DNA from: Bacteroidales bacterium
Lineage (GTDB): Bacteria; Bacteroidota; Bacteroidia; Bacteroidales; P3
Length of the DNA stretch: 64,000 nucleotides
Reading direction: 5' to 3'
Assembly (NCBI GenBank): GCA_017451385.1
Contig: JAFSPS010000007.1
Span: forward strand, 1-64,000
The notes under the pieces are model-generated. The model ran no database searches. It had not been told where the DNA came from and was given only the letters and a program-made list of their open reading frames with translations. A program made the position numbers and the translations under genes. Of this stretch, positions 11,901-21,800 are shown piece after piece. How positions within the stretch are numbered: the stretch's first letter is position 1; every line of letters starts with the position of its first letter.

Positions 11901-14381
11901 GACTCGCTCTACACATCATCCAATACCTACCGCTACACCTTTGCTGGCGGTGCCGCCAACGGATGCGACAGCGTCGTCACGATAACCCTTACCGTCAATC
12001 AGAGTCCGACGACGACCTATAATGTGCGCGAGTGCGATAGTTACCTGTGGCCTATCAATGGCGAGACCTATCGTTCATCCAGTCGTGTTGTAGTACATTC
12101 CAACCCCGATGCTAATGGATGCGACAGCATACATCTGCTGAACCTCTCCATACGCACCAGCCCGGTTGCTAATATCTACCAACATGGTTGCGACAGTGTG
12201 CTCTTGAATGGTACCATGTATCGCACATCCAATACCTACACCAATGTTATCGCCCGTTCCTATACCGATGGGTGCGACAGCACTACCAATATACGCCTCG
12301 AGATAGGTACTACCACATATAACCGCGTAAATATCAATGCCTGTATGAGTTATACATGGTACGACACGCTGTTTACAGTCTCCGGCAACCACCGTCACGT
12401 CCTCTCCACGCCCAATGTGACAGGCTGCGATAGCGTGGCACTCCTCAGCCTTGTTATCAGTCAGAACGATACCTTGGTGCATGACACTGTGGCGTGCGAC
12501 AGCATGATGTGGCATGGCACAGTCTATCAGTGGTCGCAGCGTGGTATAGTACATACTTCGGTGCATCCCGTAACTGGCTGTACTCATTTCGACATCCTCA
12601 ACCTCCGCATGGGCTACCGCACCACACGCGACGTGCCTGCCGTCACTGCCTGCGAGACCTATACATGGCATGGACGGACATACACGGCATCTGCGTATGC
12701 CACCTTTGACACTCTGACGACTCTCGGGTGTGACAGCATCATCCGCATGAACCTCACCATCCATCGCCCATACAATGTCGACTACAATGCTGGCGAGTAC
12801 TGCGGCTCCTATCGTTGGCACGACAGCACCTACACTCGCTCCACCGACAACGCTTTCTACCGTTCCGGTAGCCGTGGTCCTAATGGTTGCGACAGTATCG
12901 TCACGCTGCATGTCACAATCCATCCGCAGGGACCGTTCTACGACACTGTGGTGGGGTGCAACAGCTACACCTACGACGGTCATGTTGTTACGCGCGACAG
13001 CATCGTCACCACTTCTGCATCCTCCATTCATGGCTGCGACAGCACGGTGCATCGTCTCTTCCTCATCGCTCATAGCTATAGCAAATCGTTAGACACCTCG
13101 GTGTGCGATGGCTATATGTGGGAGGGCAACAACTACACCAGTACGGGGGTCTATACGGTACGTCGCCCAACCTTCCTTACTGGATGCGACACAGTGTTGA
13201 GGCTCTCGCTCGCTGTACGCGGCAATACGGTTAATACGCCTATAACCATAGGCGAATGTCCCGGCTACGTGTGGCATGGCATACCGCTCGTCTATACGTT
13301 AGACACAAGCATCATGGTCGGCACGACACGCATGGGCTGCGACAGTATTGAGACCATACATTTTACCCCGTCAGACACTCCGAGAGTCAGCGATACCTCG
13401 ATACTTGCCTGCGATAACTATACCTATCAAGGAAACTATCGTAGATACTATGTCGTCCGCGATTCCATCATAAGAGAGAGCATACCTGTCTCGTCGTCGG
13501 GATGCGACAGCGTGTCGGTGGTACGTGTATTCATCTATCCCACGGTCAGTGCCAATGACAATGTTACGGCATGCGACAGCTATACGTGGCGCGACGGCAT
13601 CACATATACCGCTTCCAACAATACTGCCACATATACTGATTCTTCGGCTAATCTGTTATGCCCCAGCATCTATCGTCTCAATCTTCTCTTGAATTATTCG
13701 CATAGCTACTCGATGCGTGCTGTCGCTCAAGACTACTACCAGTGGGGCGATACGGTCATCGGTGTTTCGGGCATCTACACACGGCGTTATCCCAGCGTGC
13801 GAGGCTGCGACAGTGTTGTGACGCTCGACCTTACCATTACCGACCAGCCGTTGCCGCGTATTGTGTGCTACGATGGCCGCACCCTCATGGTCAACCATTA
13901 TCCCTATGGCCAGAACTACGAGCGTGTGGAGTATTACGCATATAGATGGTATCGCAACGGCGTGCTGATTGCTGGAGCCAATAGGGACAACTATAACGAG
14001 TACAACCATTCTCCACTTAATGGCTGCTACACCGTAGAGGTTGCCATAGACGAATCCCTCAACACGTGGTTGCCATCAGAACCCTATTGTCTTGGCACCT
14101 ATGGTATAGACGATGTAGAGGTAGAGGCGATAGACTTCAAGGTGATGCCTAATCCTGTCAGCGAAGGCAACAGCATCACAATCAGTACATCGCTTACCGA
14201 GCAACAACTATCGCAAGGCGTGGTCTTTGACCTGTATGACATGCAGGGTCGTAAGGTGTACAGCACACGGATGCAGAGTGCCGTAGAGCGCATGGCATTG
14301 CATCTGCCTGCCGGCATCTACACCGCTCGTCTGACTGTTGATGCGACACGTGTGATGACCAAAAAGCTTATCGTTCGTTAG
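5964..14381 (+). CDS. Giant Cys-repeat surface protein with T9SS type A sorting domain (first copy)
   Basis: The product is 2805 aa. I chose the ATG at 5964 over an in-frame TTG at 5898, because the ATG puts a Sec signal peptide (MLYNRPFIRGILLLL..., ending GASAQ) at the N-terminus. After a unique N-terminal region of about 130 residues, I count about 44 degenerate repeats of 55-80 residues. Each has a first Cys in a 'CDSYTWHG..YT.S' motif and a second in 'GCDSV..L.LTV', so one disulfide per repeat is likely. The repeats are rich in Asp, Ser, Thr, Asn and Tyr and very poor in Lys. They are followed by an Ig-like domain (about 2620-2700) and a sorting domain (MPNPVSEG..., DMQGRKVY, LPAGIYTARL, KKLIVR). 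It is probably a long adhesin-like surface fibre; the ligand is unknown. The barrel gene follows after a terminator. Confidence 0.85.
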   Translation: MLYNRPFIRGILLLLTLILSMSGASAQGVFKACGQFPDDPTKRTGDIVNIRGENYILVVISQEPDTVPLHLYRPSRYSDDTLWGCPRDGITFGTSPFQQYYSRATSDDMDIYQKVGQRNQETDLPSGGTMQCPIDTIVFFHTMFFNAPILFDTIDTCLANPSYSFTWRGRNCGTTMLIGGDSIYKDTVAVGRRITCSTDVKLRLARGNWEYDTAIVDACDEYLWTQNNQSYVYSGVSSFRQIYDYDTVANGSAPVTGYRNTFRCNKVYELDLNIYNTHSRDTSVTACDSFRWDRTGMLYNSSNLARQNDRRFEYDSVRTAFRDLSRAGSLTCHDTIWLKLTNDTTTHAIDSVAACWNNGSTFRWINGVNYPNDVTDGSVVDTLVGGNYKGCDSVVSLYLRVFHNDTLYDTLQACGHYQWRDGQQYTTDQMPFQPEYRSQGRTRNTGIYAIRSYEDSYHTAHGGDYRDGVFRCDSLFYLTLTIDHTYSLSDRIDICDSFSVMAFREGFVPPTNRQYEQNLAADTFRYQFFFNDYQGAPTHHYFDTLLHLPTVRLGCDSAVTYNIHLYHSPDTTWQSDITMCALDEWAVNGTIRQQVMDSGVNAYTFVTPYGCDSVVAVHINFRPSWNDTVVYGPVCRNEGYPYLSDLGMIYQHDTMVLHARRPVVDDPSMCDSMWWRMFTFSPVTDSVVTVSACDTFYWYNASFTAMDSAYTTTPATPPSKTFAGADRYGCDSTLSLNLTIKYSFLRMLPIDTACTPFKWARTGAIEYTRTPFDTARFAFVGAASNGCDSVVAQPMRLYPSYDVRDTIDACDKYEEMVRGSYVRTIYRNASSDWALKTAAPVRNGVNIPDGCDSLVHARIIIHHSDTNQVDEAHTCDRYTWFDSTFTSDTVISRRHTLYGSNDSLRTIHGCDSARSLRLTVHHRGIDTAIVNACDYYDWNRQSQGMRHYELAAGQTDTNIMDSVTTVALTRYGCDSVSLLRLHLRANSYKHIDTAACGMLSYNGFTYHISDSIPVRHAGQAANGCDSVDLVKITVHNVPVVDTVRNMIDCDTLVWNGHTLTRDTIVSDTLYADNGCDSIVNLTLRLRHRAYTYVDLQSCDSMLWHGRQFYHSTYNFTEEHLRTSSSYVVGVAANGCDSIELLRLQVFPSHVSEDAGRDTVIACDSYTWTLNGSTYTTSNTDAMESRSAVTQTVHGCDSLVFLYLTVNRSHPDTTNLAPASGCGSYTWYDTTVVQDNTGNPVVANLYHALHNVVGCDSVLHITVTVNPAPVIVDVRGRHLQADSVSYSPSVCDSILWRGRYFTQTGVYSDTVHLATGCDSVITLDLVVSAPSDSVHYQHICNGTYTWHNNTYSHSTNTATFNAGPNAQGCDSTIRLNLIINDEQLYVDTITSCVNYTWNGVLYTRSVSLADNVTHHDVSTHSCDSVTHLFLTINYNDTITDTVTACDSYFWSGNNNTYTTSTDVHTLWGGRNAYGCDSVRHLMLTVNYSSSYDDVVRACEEYTWNGRTSRQNRNGHNEYDWRYHVQGGNAVGCDTTAFLILTIDTNSRGVDHREFCNSMTWHGYTVSTNILPIFPESPQGIYDTIHGVAVNGCDSIYALEAVSRGSFVRIDTVQACDRYMWPRNNVTYFESNHHATDTVRGADAVTGCDSIYGLYLNLSHSTHNVIMSNVCDSLIWHGSTYHMDGRYTYAYIDSNGCASVDTLVFTPRHSTVLPVVNMGDRCNFIRWQDTTITSSGTYYRVLQNAVGCDSVVSMSIVINYSDFYDTLTFVGCDSARYYNRYYFRDTNIFIDRGHSNPQHCPDYDVHRIIVNRSYHVLLDTTVCDSYTWQNGVTYTESVASVVDAHAAQGGCDSILTLRLGVNYGVFDTLAPVTACDTFRWQGTLYANTTMAQSVYGTTVDGCDSTHVLPVNIVHRTVVETLDTACSRYTWHGRSYTRSTVDSLNLGTNAYGCDSVAHLNVTILPLASGSVTRIVCDSLRWYDSLYTSSNTYRYTFAGGAANGCDSVVTITLTVNQSPTTTYNVRECDSYLWPINGETYRSSSRVVVHSNPDANGCDSIHLLNLSIRTSPVANIYQHGCDSVLLNGTMYRTSNTYTNVIARSYTDGCDSTTNIRLEIGTTTYNRVNINACMSYTWYDTLFTVSGNHRHVLSTPNVTGCDSVALLSLVISQNDTLVHDTVACDSMMWHGTVYQWSQRGIVHTSVHPVTGCTHFDILNLRMGYRTTRDVPAVTACETYTWHGRTYTASAYATFDTLTTLGCDSIIRMNLTIHRPYNVDYNAGEYCGSYRWHDSTYTRSTDNAFYRSGSRGPNGCDSIVTLHVTIHPQGPFYDTVVGCNSYTYDGHVVTRDSIVTTSASSIHGCDSTVHRLFLIAHSYSKSLDTSVCDGYMWEGNNYTSTGVYTVRRPTFLTGCDTVLRLSLAVRGNTVNTPITIGECPGYVWHGIPLVYTLDTSIMVGTTRMGCDSIETIHFTPSDTPRVSDTSILACDNYTYQGNYRRYYVVRDSIIRESIPVSSSGCDSVSVVRVFIYPTVSANDNVTACDSYTWRDGITYTASNNTATYTDSSANLLCPSIYRLNLLLNYSHSYSMRAVAQDYYQWGDTVIGVSGIYTRRYPSVRGCDSVVTLDLTITDQPLPRIVCYDGRTLMVNHYPYGQNYERVEYYAYRWYRNGVLIAGANRDNYNEYNHSPLNGCYTVEVAIDESLNTWLPSEPYCLGTYGIDDVEVEAIDFKVMPNPVSEGNSITISTSLTEQQLSQGVVFDLYDMQGRKVYSTRMQSAVERMALHLPAGIYTARLTVDATRVMTKKLIVR

Positions 14382-14422
14382 CTGTCTCAATAATTGAGAA
14401 AATAAGTAGAACATACTTTCAT

Positions 14423-14455
14423 ACGCCACCGTTTTTTTTCGGTGGCGTTTTTTTA
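14423..14455 (+). terminator. Rho-independent terminator after the first giant gene
   Basis: A perfect 9-bp stem (ACGCCACCG / CGGTGGCGT) with an 8-T loop is followed by a run of T. It lies 42 bp after the stop codon. Confidence 0.88.
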
Positions 14456-14891
14456 TGCTTATTTTCTTTCTCCCTCATTTGCAAGGTTTCATCTGATATA
14501 TATGAATATCTGTGTTTTGTTATGGTATTATCACTTATAATATGTTCTGAATGATAATGTATGTGTTGCATATTTCTATAATGCAGCATTGGGGGATAGA
14601 ATCAAAAGCTGGGACAACTGCTGGAGTATAACGCCTCTATAAACACATTTTGATTTTTTTCATAAAAGTGTTTCACTTGGTATTTGCATCAATGCAAAGT
14701 GTAATGTGGTGGAATTTGTGGATTGCCATTTTCCGACTAATTAACAATCGATGTTGATAACTTGTTGGTGTAAATGCCTTTAATATAGTCTTTTTTGTTA
14801 ATTTTGCATTATGGTAAGTAATATGTAATTGTTGTAAAAGTATTAACGGCTTGCTGTGTATATCTTTTTGTAAATCATAATGTAAACATAT
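14456..14891. other. Intergenic region with palindrome and -7 box before the first barrel gene
   Basis: About 435 bp with no supported gene. It contains a perfect palindromic element (14683-14698, TTTGCAT-CA-ATGCAAA). It also has a TAATTTTG box at 14799-14806, matching the Bacteroidetes -7 consensus; I find no good -33 box at the right distance. The leader would be about 80 nt. Confidence 0.5.
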
Positions 14892-15800
14892 ATGAAAAAG
14901 CTCTTTGTACTATCGCTTTTCATCGTTCTTTTGATGCCTGCGTCCCAAGCTTCGGGCCCTTTTGTGGGTAGTTCTGTGGAGGTTGGCGGACATTTCGGTA
15001 TTGGTGCAATAATGCCTGTGGGTGCCATAGATGTGCTTTATACTCCGTCTTTTGCTGGCGGTTTCGACTTGTATTACACATATATGGCAAATCCCTATTT
15101 CGGTTTTACCACAGGTCTGAGTTTTCTGCGTCTCAATAGTTCGCTCTCTGGTCAGGACGTTGTTAGTACTTATCTTGGCGAGATGAAAATCGACCTGCCC
15201 TTTGAGGGTCTTGTGACGTCGCAGGTGCATTGTATTGGCACCACCACCACCGTCAAAGAGAGTTACCAACTCTCGTTCATTGAGATTCCGGCACTGCTCG
15301 CTATCCGCAATGGCAGGTGGTATTATGATTTGGGGTTGAAATTCGGCATCCCCATCAAGGCTAATGCCGATTATGAGTACGGCCGCACAGATTTCCTCGT
15401 CGATGAAATCTATCGTACGGGAACGGTCTTGGACGACCCTGTGCCGCAAGAGCCGGAGGCTGGCAGTCATGGCTCCTACGACCCGATGAAAGGCCGTTCG
15501 GCATCCATCTTCGTGCAGTGGTGTATGGAGATAGGCTTCTCTATCGACCTCGGCAGTTCCAGCGCCCTTTCGCTGGGAGCGTTCTTTGACTATGGTATGC
15601 ACGACGTTTCGCTCGACAATCCGCAGAATGCCGAACTGATGACCCTTAATGGTAGCAAGATAGAACAATATAATGGTGCTATCAATTCCAATATGATGAC
15701 CCATGTTCGCTACTACAAGGCCGGCATTCGATTGCACTTCAACTTCGGCTTCGGCTCCCATATAGGTGGCTCTGGTCGCAAATCCAAACGACTGATATAG
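14892..15800 (+). CDS. Outer-membrane beta-barrel protein, partner-type (first copy)
   Basis: The 302-aa protein has a Sec signal peptide (MKKLFVLSLFIVLLMP, cleavage near SQAS). The rest alternates short amphipathic strands, with Gly- and aromatic-rich segments such as FGFTTGLSFLRL and YYDLGLKFGIPI, and ends in strands YYKAGIRLHFNFGFG. This is the look of an 8-12-stranded outer-membrane barrel of the OmpA/PorT-like (OMP_b-brl) class. It is a clear paralogue of the product of 28829-29797: both share IGTT/VGTT, a 'V(K/R)E....(I/V)EIP.L' block, 'G.KF.IP', and '(I/V)D.(I/V)Y.TGT(V/L)LDD'. Each of the two genes directly follows or lies between giant T9SS cargo genes. A role in exporting or anchoring the giant proteins is an inference, by analogy with SprF for SprB. 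Confidence 0.72.
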   Translation: MKKLFVLSLFIVLLMPASQASGPFVGSSVEVGGHFGIGAIMPVGAIDVLYTPSFAGGFDLYYTYMANPYFGFTTGLSFLRLNSSLSGQDVVSTYLGEMKIDLPFEGLVTSQVHCIGTTTTVKESYQLSFIEIPALLAIRNGRWYYDLGLKFGIPIKANADYEYGRTDFLVDEIYRTGTVLDDPVPQEPEAGSHGSYDPMKGRSASIFVQWCMEIGFSIDLGSSSALSLGAFFDYGMHDVSLDNPQNAELMTLNGSKIEQYNGAINSNMMTHVRYYKAGIRLHFNFGFGSHIGGSGRKSKRLI

Positions 15801-15857
15801 TCCTGCGTTCGTATGTATTGATTTATAAGTAAGTGTATTAATATCCCATTATATATT

Positions 15858-18800
15858 ATGATGCTCTATTACTCAACTGGGAAGAATAAACAAAGTAAGG
15901 CCTTATTTTTTTCATCGCTAATGCAACATCGTGTTTTATTACGTGTGGCATTTGTTGTTGTCTTATTCTTGTCTTTTGTCCCGACAGTATCATTTGCTCA
16001 GTACACTCGTCCATGCGATGAGCAAGGTGCAACGATTGAGAATATAGGAGGCAATCCAGTTACAATACATGAGAGTATGTCACTGTCTCTTTGTATCACA
16101 TTGGATAGCACTCTTACTTATCGTGAAAGCGGATACGTGAATACTCCGCCGGTATTTGAGGCGACGTCTTTTCCGTCATCAACACAGATAAAGACGATAG
16201 ATATAGGCTCTGCTGATGATTATGGTACATGCAAACATACAAAAAAACTGATTGCGACCATTTATGCTCGTAATCGTCCACAGCCTTATCCTTTTGCTTG
16301 GTGTTATGATGGGGTGACTAATGACATGTCGATAGGTGTTTTGTCTATACACAGGGGAGACGTAACTGATGGGCAAACGCTATATAACAGAGTCATTGCG
16401 GAAGAACAACCAGAGCTTGGAATTTGTGCGCAACCTTATGATATAACCCTTAATATAGAGCCAACACCTCCAGCACAGAGTCATGATACAATGGTGTGTG
16501 AAAATATAGGTTCTAATATGTCGGGCTGGTCGTGGCACATCATACATGGGACGTTCAATAAGACCGTTACACCACGATACACCTATTCCAGTGGTCGGTA
16601 TATATATGATACGGTTAAGATTGCATCAGTTCGAGGCATCTGTGATACGTTACACTATGTTCAGGTATATTTGACCGATGTGAAGTTCTGTAGAGATACT
16701 GCACGTTTCATGGCGGGTTCTGGTGTTTGTGACACCTTTGTTTGGCAAAGAAATCCTACATTTGTTTATAGGGGTATAGGTGACATTACCGACAATCTTA
16801 CGACCACAGACAAGCAATGTGATATAAACAGTGCGATACATAGTGATAATAGTTACCTTCCATATCAAAATAGCTGGGATGATGGTCAAGGCAATGTTAT
16901 AACGTATGCTAATACTATGTGTGATAGTGTCCACCGACTCGAATTGCATATAGATAATGGTCTGCGTGATACACTTCGACCTAATGAGTGCGACACCGTT
17001 AGGCTGCTTGCAGACCGCACAATCTGGAACACGGACCCGACGATGGCAATCTCTGCTGAACAAGTATTCACCTCCAGCATGCCGCTCTCATCTGATAGTT
17101 CTATCTTTGTTACCAATGTGACTAATGGCTGTCGTGATACCATATATTTTGATGTCACGGTGCGTCATTCTACGGATAGCACGCTGGTGGTCACGGCATG
17201 TGAACAATATACATGGTATGTGAGGGACATCAATGTTACGGCTGACGACAGCATAGAGGTTGGCACGTGGACCTATCGCAACCTCTTCGGCGACCGTCGT
17301 GCCGACACTGTTGGCTATCAGCTGCCTGTCAACCCTGCGGCTCCTCTGCTTAATGCGGTAGGGTGCGACAGCATCGTCTCGCTACACCTCACGCTGGGTA
17401 TCAACGACACTACCTTGTCCGATGATGCGATGTGCCTGAGCCGCAATAGCGAGTACTATTGGGCTGACCGTAACCGCACCTATTCTGACCTGCCGTCGGA
17501 GCAGTCGTTGGTGCATCTCTATGACACTGTGAACGGTGCTACGAACAGCTTTGGTTTCGTCGGCGAGGCGTGGTGGGATGCCACAGCGTTCTCATGCGAT
17601 ATGATATACGACATGTCGCTGACGCTCTATTCAGACAGCGTCGTCAGCGAGGCCGATGCCGACCGCGCTGTGGCGTGTGGCTCCTATGAGTGGCGTGGCA
17701 ACACTGTAACAGAGGCGGATACCTATTATGACACTGTTGCCCTTGCTGTTCATGGCTATTGCGACAGCATCTACCGCCTTGATGTGAATGTCGCGGACAA
17801 TGACACTGTGGAACGCAATGAATGGGATGAGGTTTCATCATGCACGCAGTACTACTGGGAGCGTGCTGCCCAGTTTTATCCGCCCGATGTAACATCTGCT
17901 GATAATTGGATAGACGGACACCCTGCAATGGCTGCAGGTGCGGTTGATACGTTCTATTTCATCAAACGAGGGGTCGGCCCTCTTGTTGACGATGGGCATG
18001 GAAGCACTATGCGCTGTGACAGTGTTTACATCCTTAGCCTTACCACCTACGACAGTGTGCAACGCGTTCTTGACACTGCGTGGTGTGAAGGTGGTGAGCC
18101 GTTCACATGGCTTGATGGAACCCTTAGCGCATCGGTAATGGCCAATTTGAATGGTTCTCGTTCTGACTTGCTCGACAGTCTGGCTCATTTTCATGGCGAA
18201 ATGCTGCCCGATGATGTATGTCAGTCGGTATTTCTTGCCCGATTCAACCTTCTCCCAACGTACAATAGAGACTATCATCCGCAGAGTGTTGACGGTAGCG
18301 ACAGCATATTCTGTGATTTCTTCGAGTGGCAGCACACTCTTGACCCATCAGACCCGACGAATGTAACAAACACCATAATAAGATACGGGTCAGGACCTAC
18401 ATACAATGATTTGCTTGACAGCAATTTTACGGTGTCTTCGCGTGAGGCATACGCAAGTGGCGTGCTTGGCGTTGAGGGCTGCGACAGTGTTAATCATTTG
18501 GTGTTCGACTATGATGTTAATTTCTGTGATACAAGGATTAACGATGTCGTTGTAGACAGCACGGTGTGCGACAAAGTTGTCATAGCCTCGCATGGTGCGG
18601 GCGCTCATGTTACCAATCTCTTTACGGGTGCTGCTTTTGATGTTGCCTCTTCGTATGAGCTCAAGGTGGCAGACCGCGGCAGTTATATAAAAGGCACTCC
18701 GCTCTACGAGGTATGGGACACCATTCGCAATGGCAGTAGCAATGGCGTATGTGACTCCATCTCGCACTTCAAAGTGAGTTTCTATTATAATGTTAGTGAT

Positions 18801-21800
18801 ACTCTCGAGGCAGCGTTCTGCGATTCTACCAACACTATCTATGGCGCTGGCCTTATTACGAAAGACACCTTGGTCATCTATGCATGGCAGAGTGGCAATG
18901 CTCCCGGGATGTGCGACAGCATCCACTATTTAAGTGTAAAAATCAACTATACCAAGCGCGACACCCTCGCTCCCATCTATGCGTGCGACAGCATGATTTG
19001 GGGACATTATGACATTAATAGTGTTCCTGGCACCACGTGGGACCTCCGCACCAATCCTCCCACACGTAGCGCCGATGGTATATGGTACACTGACATTGCT
19101 GCTGGCGAGGTGGTGGACAGCCTCAAGCAGGAGAACAATACTTGTGACTCGCTCGTTTATCTGACGCTGCAGCTTTCGCATCATGCTGATGTCGTTTATG
19201 CTGACACTGTCGCTTGTGGTTTCTTCGAATGGTATGACAACGCGTCGTCAACTAATCATCTCTCACTCTATCTTAATGAGACCAATCACCCTATAGATAC
19301 TACGGCAACACATACATTCCGTTTTGGCTTCGAGAATAGCAGTGTGCGTGTGGGCAATAATATAGGACGGTGCGACAGTACTGTGGAGCTGACAATGCAC
19401 ATATACGATAATCAATATACTATGCATGATACCGCAGGCTGTGAGCGTGTTGCTATTCCCGGCTATGCTGGTGGATGGATTACTGCTACCGATACGGTTG
19501 TCTATACTTACGGCTCGCAGCAGCTACCCGCAATTCATGCTGGAACAGTTGCTTGCAGCACTGTGACCGCTTATCATGTGATTGTTACGCATCCCTCTCG
19601 TACGGTATATGACACTATGGTTTGCGAGCAGGTGCTTGATTTTATGGGCTCCGGCGTTGACTTTGTGTACGATTATGCTGCCCATAATGGCGATTTGCGT
19701 CCAGATACTATCGTGTATGAGTGGACCCACGCTTCTCTCGGCGGTTGCTATGATAATGATACGCTCAAAGTTGTGCTTGTCCCTAACGGACGCGACACTA
19801 CTTTTGCTGATACATGTGATACTTATACATGGCGTTCGCGTGGACGTGGACCTTACACTGTGTCTGGTACAGACAAGTATATTACTCGTGGCGTGCTGCC
19901 GAAGCAGACCTATCAGCGCAATAATGGTTCGATAGTAGAGCTTCAGTGCGATAGTATCAGCACATTGATTCTCACTATTCGCAACTCTGTAGCCAGCACA
20001 CTCGACACCGCAGTGTGTGGGTCGTTCACATGGACAGATGGCGACGGGCATACTTACGATACCACCAACTACGATACCGACCACCAGACTACAAAGGGGT
20101 TGCCCATAGATGGCCCTGTGAGTTATAAATATGCCGCTGCAGCAGCCAATGGATGTGATAGTACGGTTACGCTTCATCTCGCTATCAATCAGGCTAAGCG
20201 TAGTGTGGACCGTGCTAATCGTGGTTCTAATCTTATCATCTGCGATTCCTACGAGTGGAACGGACGTATGTACACCGAAAGTTCCCATACCGTCGATTCT
20301 ATCGTTTTCGCTGGTGGTGCTGCTGACGGGTGCGACAGCATAGTCTATCTCGACCTCACGATGGGGCATTCGAGCTATGACACCATCTATCTTGACTCGT
20401 GCCAGAAAGTGGACTGGCCTTTGCGTCGCTGGTTCTTTGAGAACTATCGCAATATGCCTGGTGACTCGGCTGTGATATATCACTCTGGCACCTACGAGGT
20501 ACACGTCCCCGGCTCGTCGGAGTATCATAATGTGGATTACTGCGACAGTATCGTTACTGCTGTCGTTACTATTCGTCATCATTCGCTTGATAATGTTGCC
20601 TACGCCGATGCCTGCGACAGTGTGGTGTGGAACGGACGCATCTATCGCAGCAGCTATGTGGCAGACGATGATTCACTCAAGATGGTGCTGTCCACAATTG
20701 TCCCAGAAGGTATGCAGGCATGCGACAGCGTCATCACGCTTCATCCTACCATTCGTCGCAGCTCGCCACGCACCGACACGGTGCTTTATGCTTGCGGCAG
20801 CGTGCGTTGGACCAATAGGTGGTATGACGAGAACGGTATCTTTGTTATCACGGATAGCATCTATCGTCATATTGAGGGGCGTGACACACAGTATGACACC
20901 GTACATGCACTCAACGTTGAGTCATGTGACAGTGCTATATATGCTGTACTTAATGTGCTTGACACGCGTCGTCACATGCTTACCACACCGCAGTATCATC
21001 CAGACCACATGTCGTGGTTCTGCGACAGCGTGGTATGGCGTGGACGTGTCATCACTGAAACGGGCATTTACGAGGACACTGTGTTCAATGCCACCACCAT
21101 TGATGGGCGTCAGCTCTGTGACAGCATCTATATCTTCGATGCTGTGGTACATCATTCCTCTGTCAAGGATTCCAATATCGTCTCTACGGGTTGCGACATC
21201 TATACATGGAACAATGTGCCGTACTATCAGTCAACAGTTGTTGACGACACGTTGCCCTTCCAGAATGAAGAGGGATGCGACAGCATAATGCGCGTGAACC
21301 TCACTGTCCGTCAGAGCACGCGCACTGTGGAACGTGACACTGCTTGCGACACCTATGTGTGGACAAGCAGCCGCTGGATACGTGGTCTTCGCAACCGCGA
21401 CACCATTGCTCACCACACGCATGCCGACGTGACGGTGGCTGAGTTCGACACCCTCACGCAGGCTTATATCAACAGTGCCGACTGCGAGAGTTTCGACACC
21501 CTGCTCCTCGTCCTCTATCCTACTGATACGACGATTGTTGATACCCATGCCTGCGAGCTCTTCCGTTGGCAGGCCTCTAATGCCGAGCATGGTACATATA
21601 TCAATGAGACCTTCCGTGATTCGGTCTATGCTATACGCCAGAGCGTCAACAACGCCTTCGGCTGTATGCATTACGACTCGCTGGCTCTCTTTATCCATCG
21701 CCCGCAGACAGAGGTCTTAGATACCGCCGTCTGCGACAGCATCAACTGGCACAACGAGGTACGCCTTGCCCGCGACACCGTAGCCTTCTACGAGACGGGA

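Noticed and set aside
12075-13073. Long minus-strand open frames inside the giant genes (for example 332 aa here, 352 aa at 19524-20582, 253 aa at 22326-23087).
   Set aside because: They are opposite-strand shadows of the repetitive coding sequence, with repeated low-complexity text and no domain or start signals.
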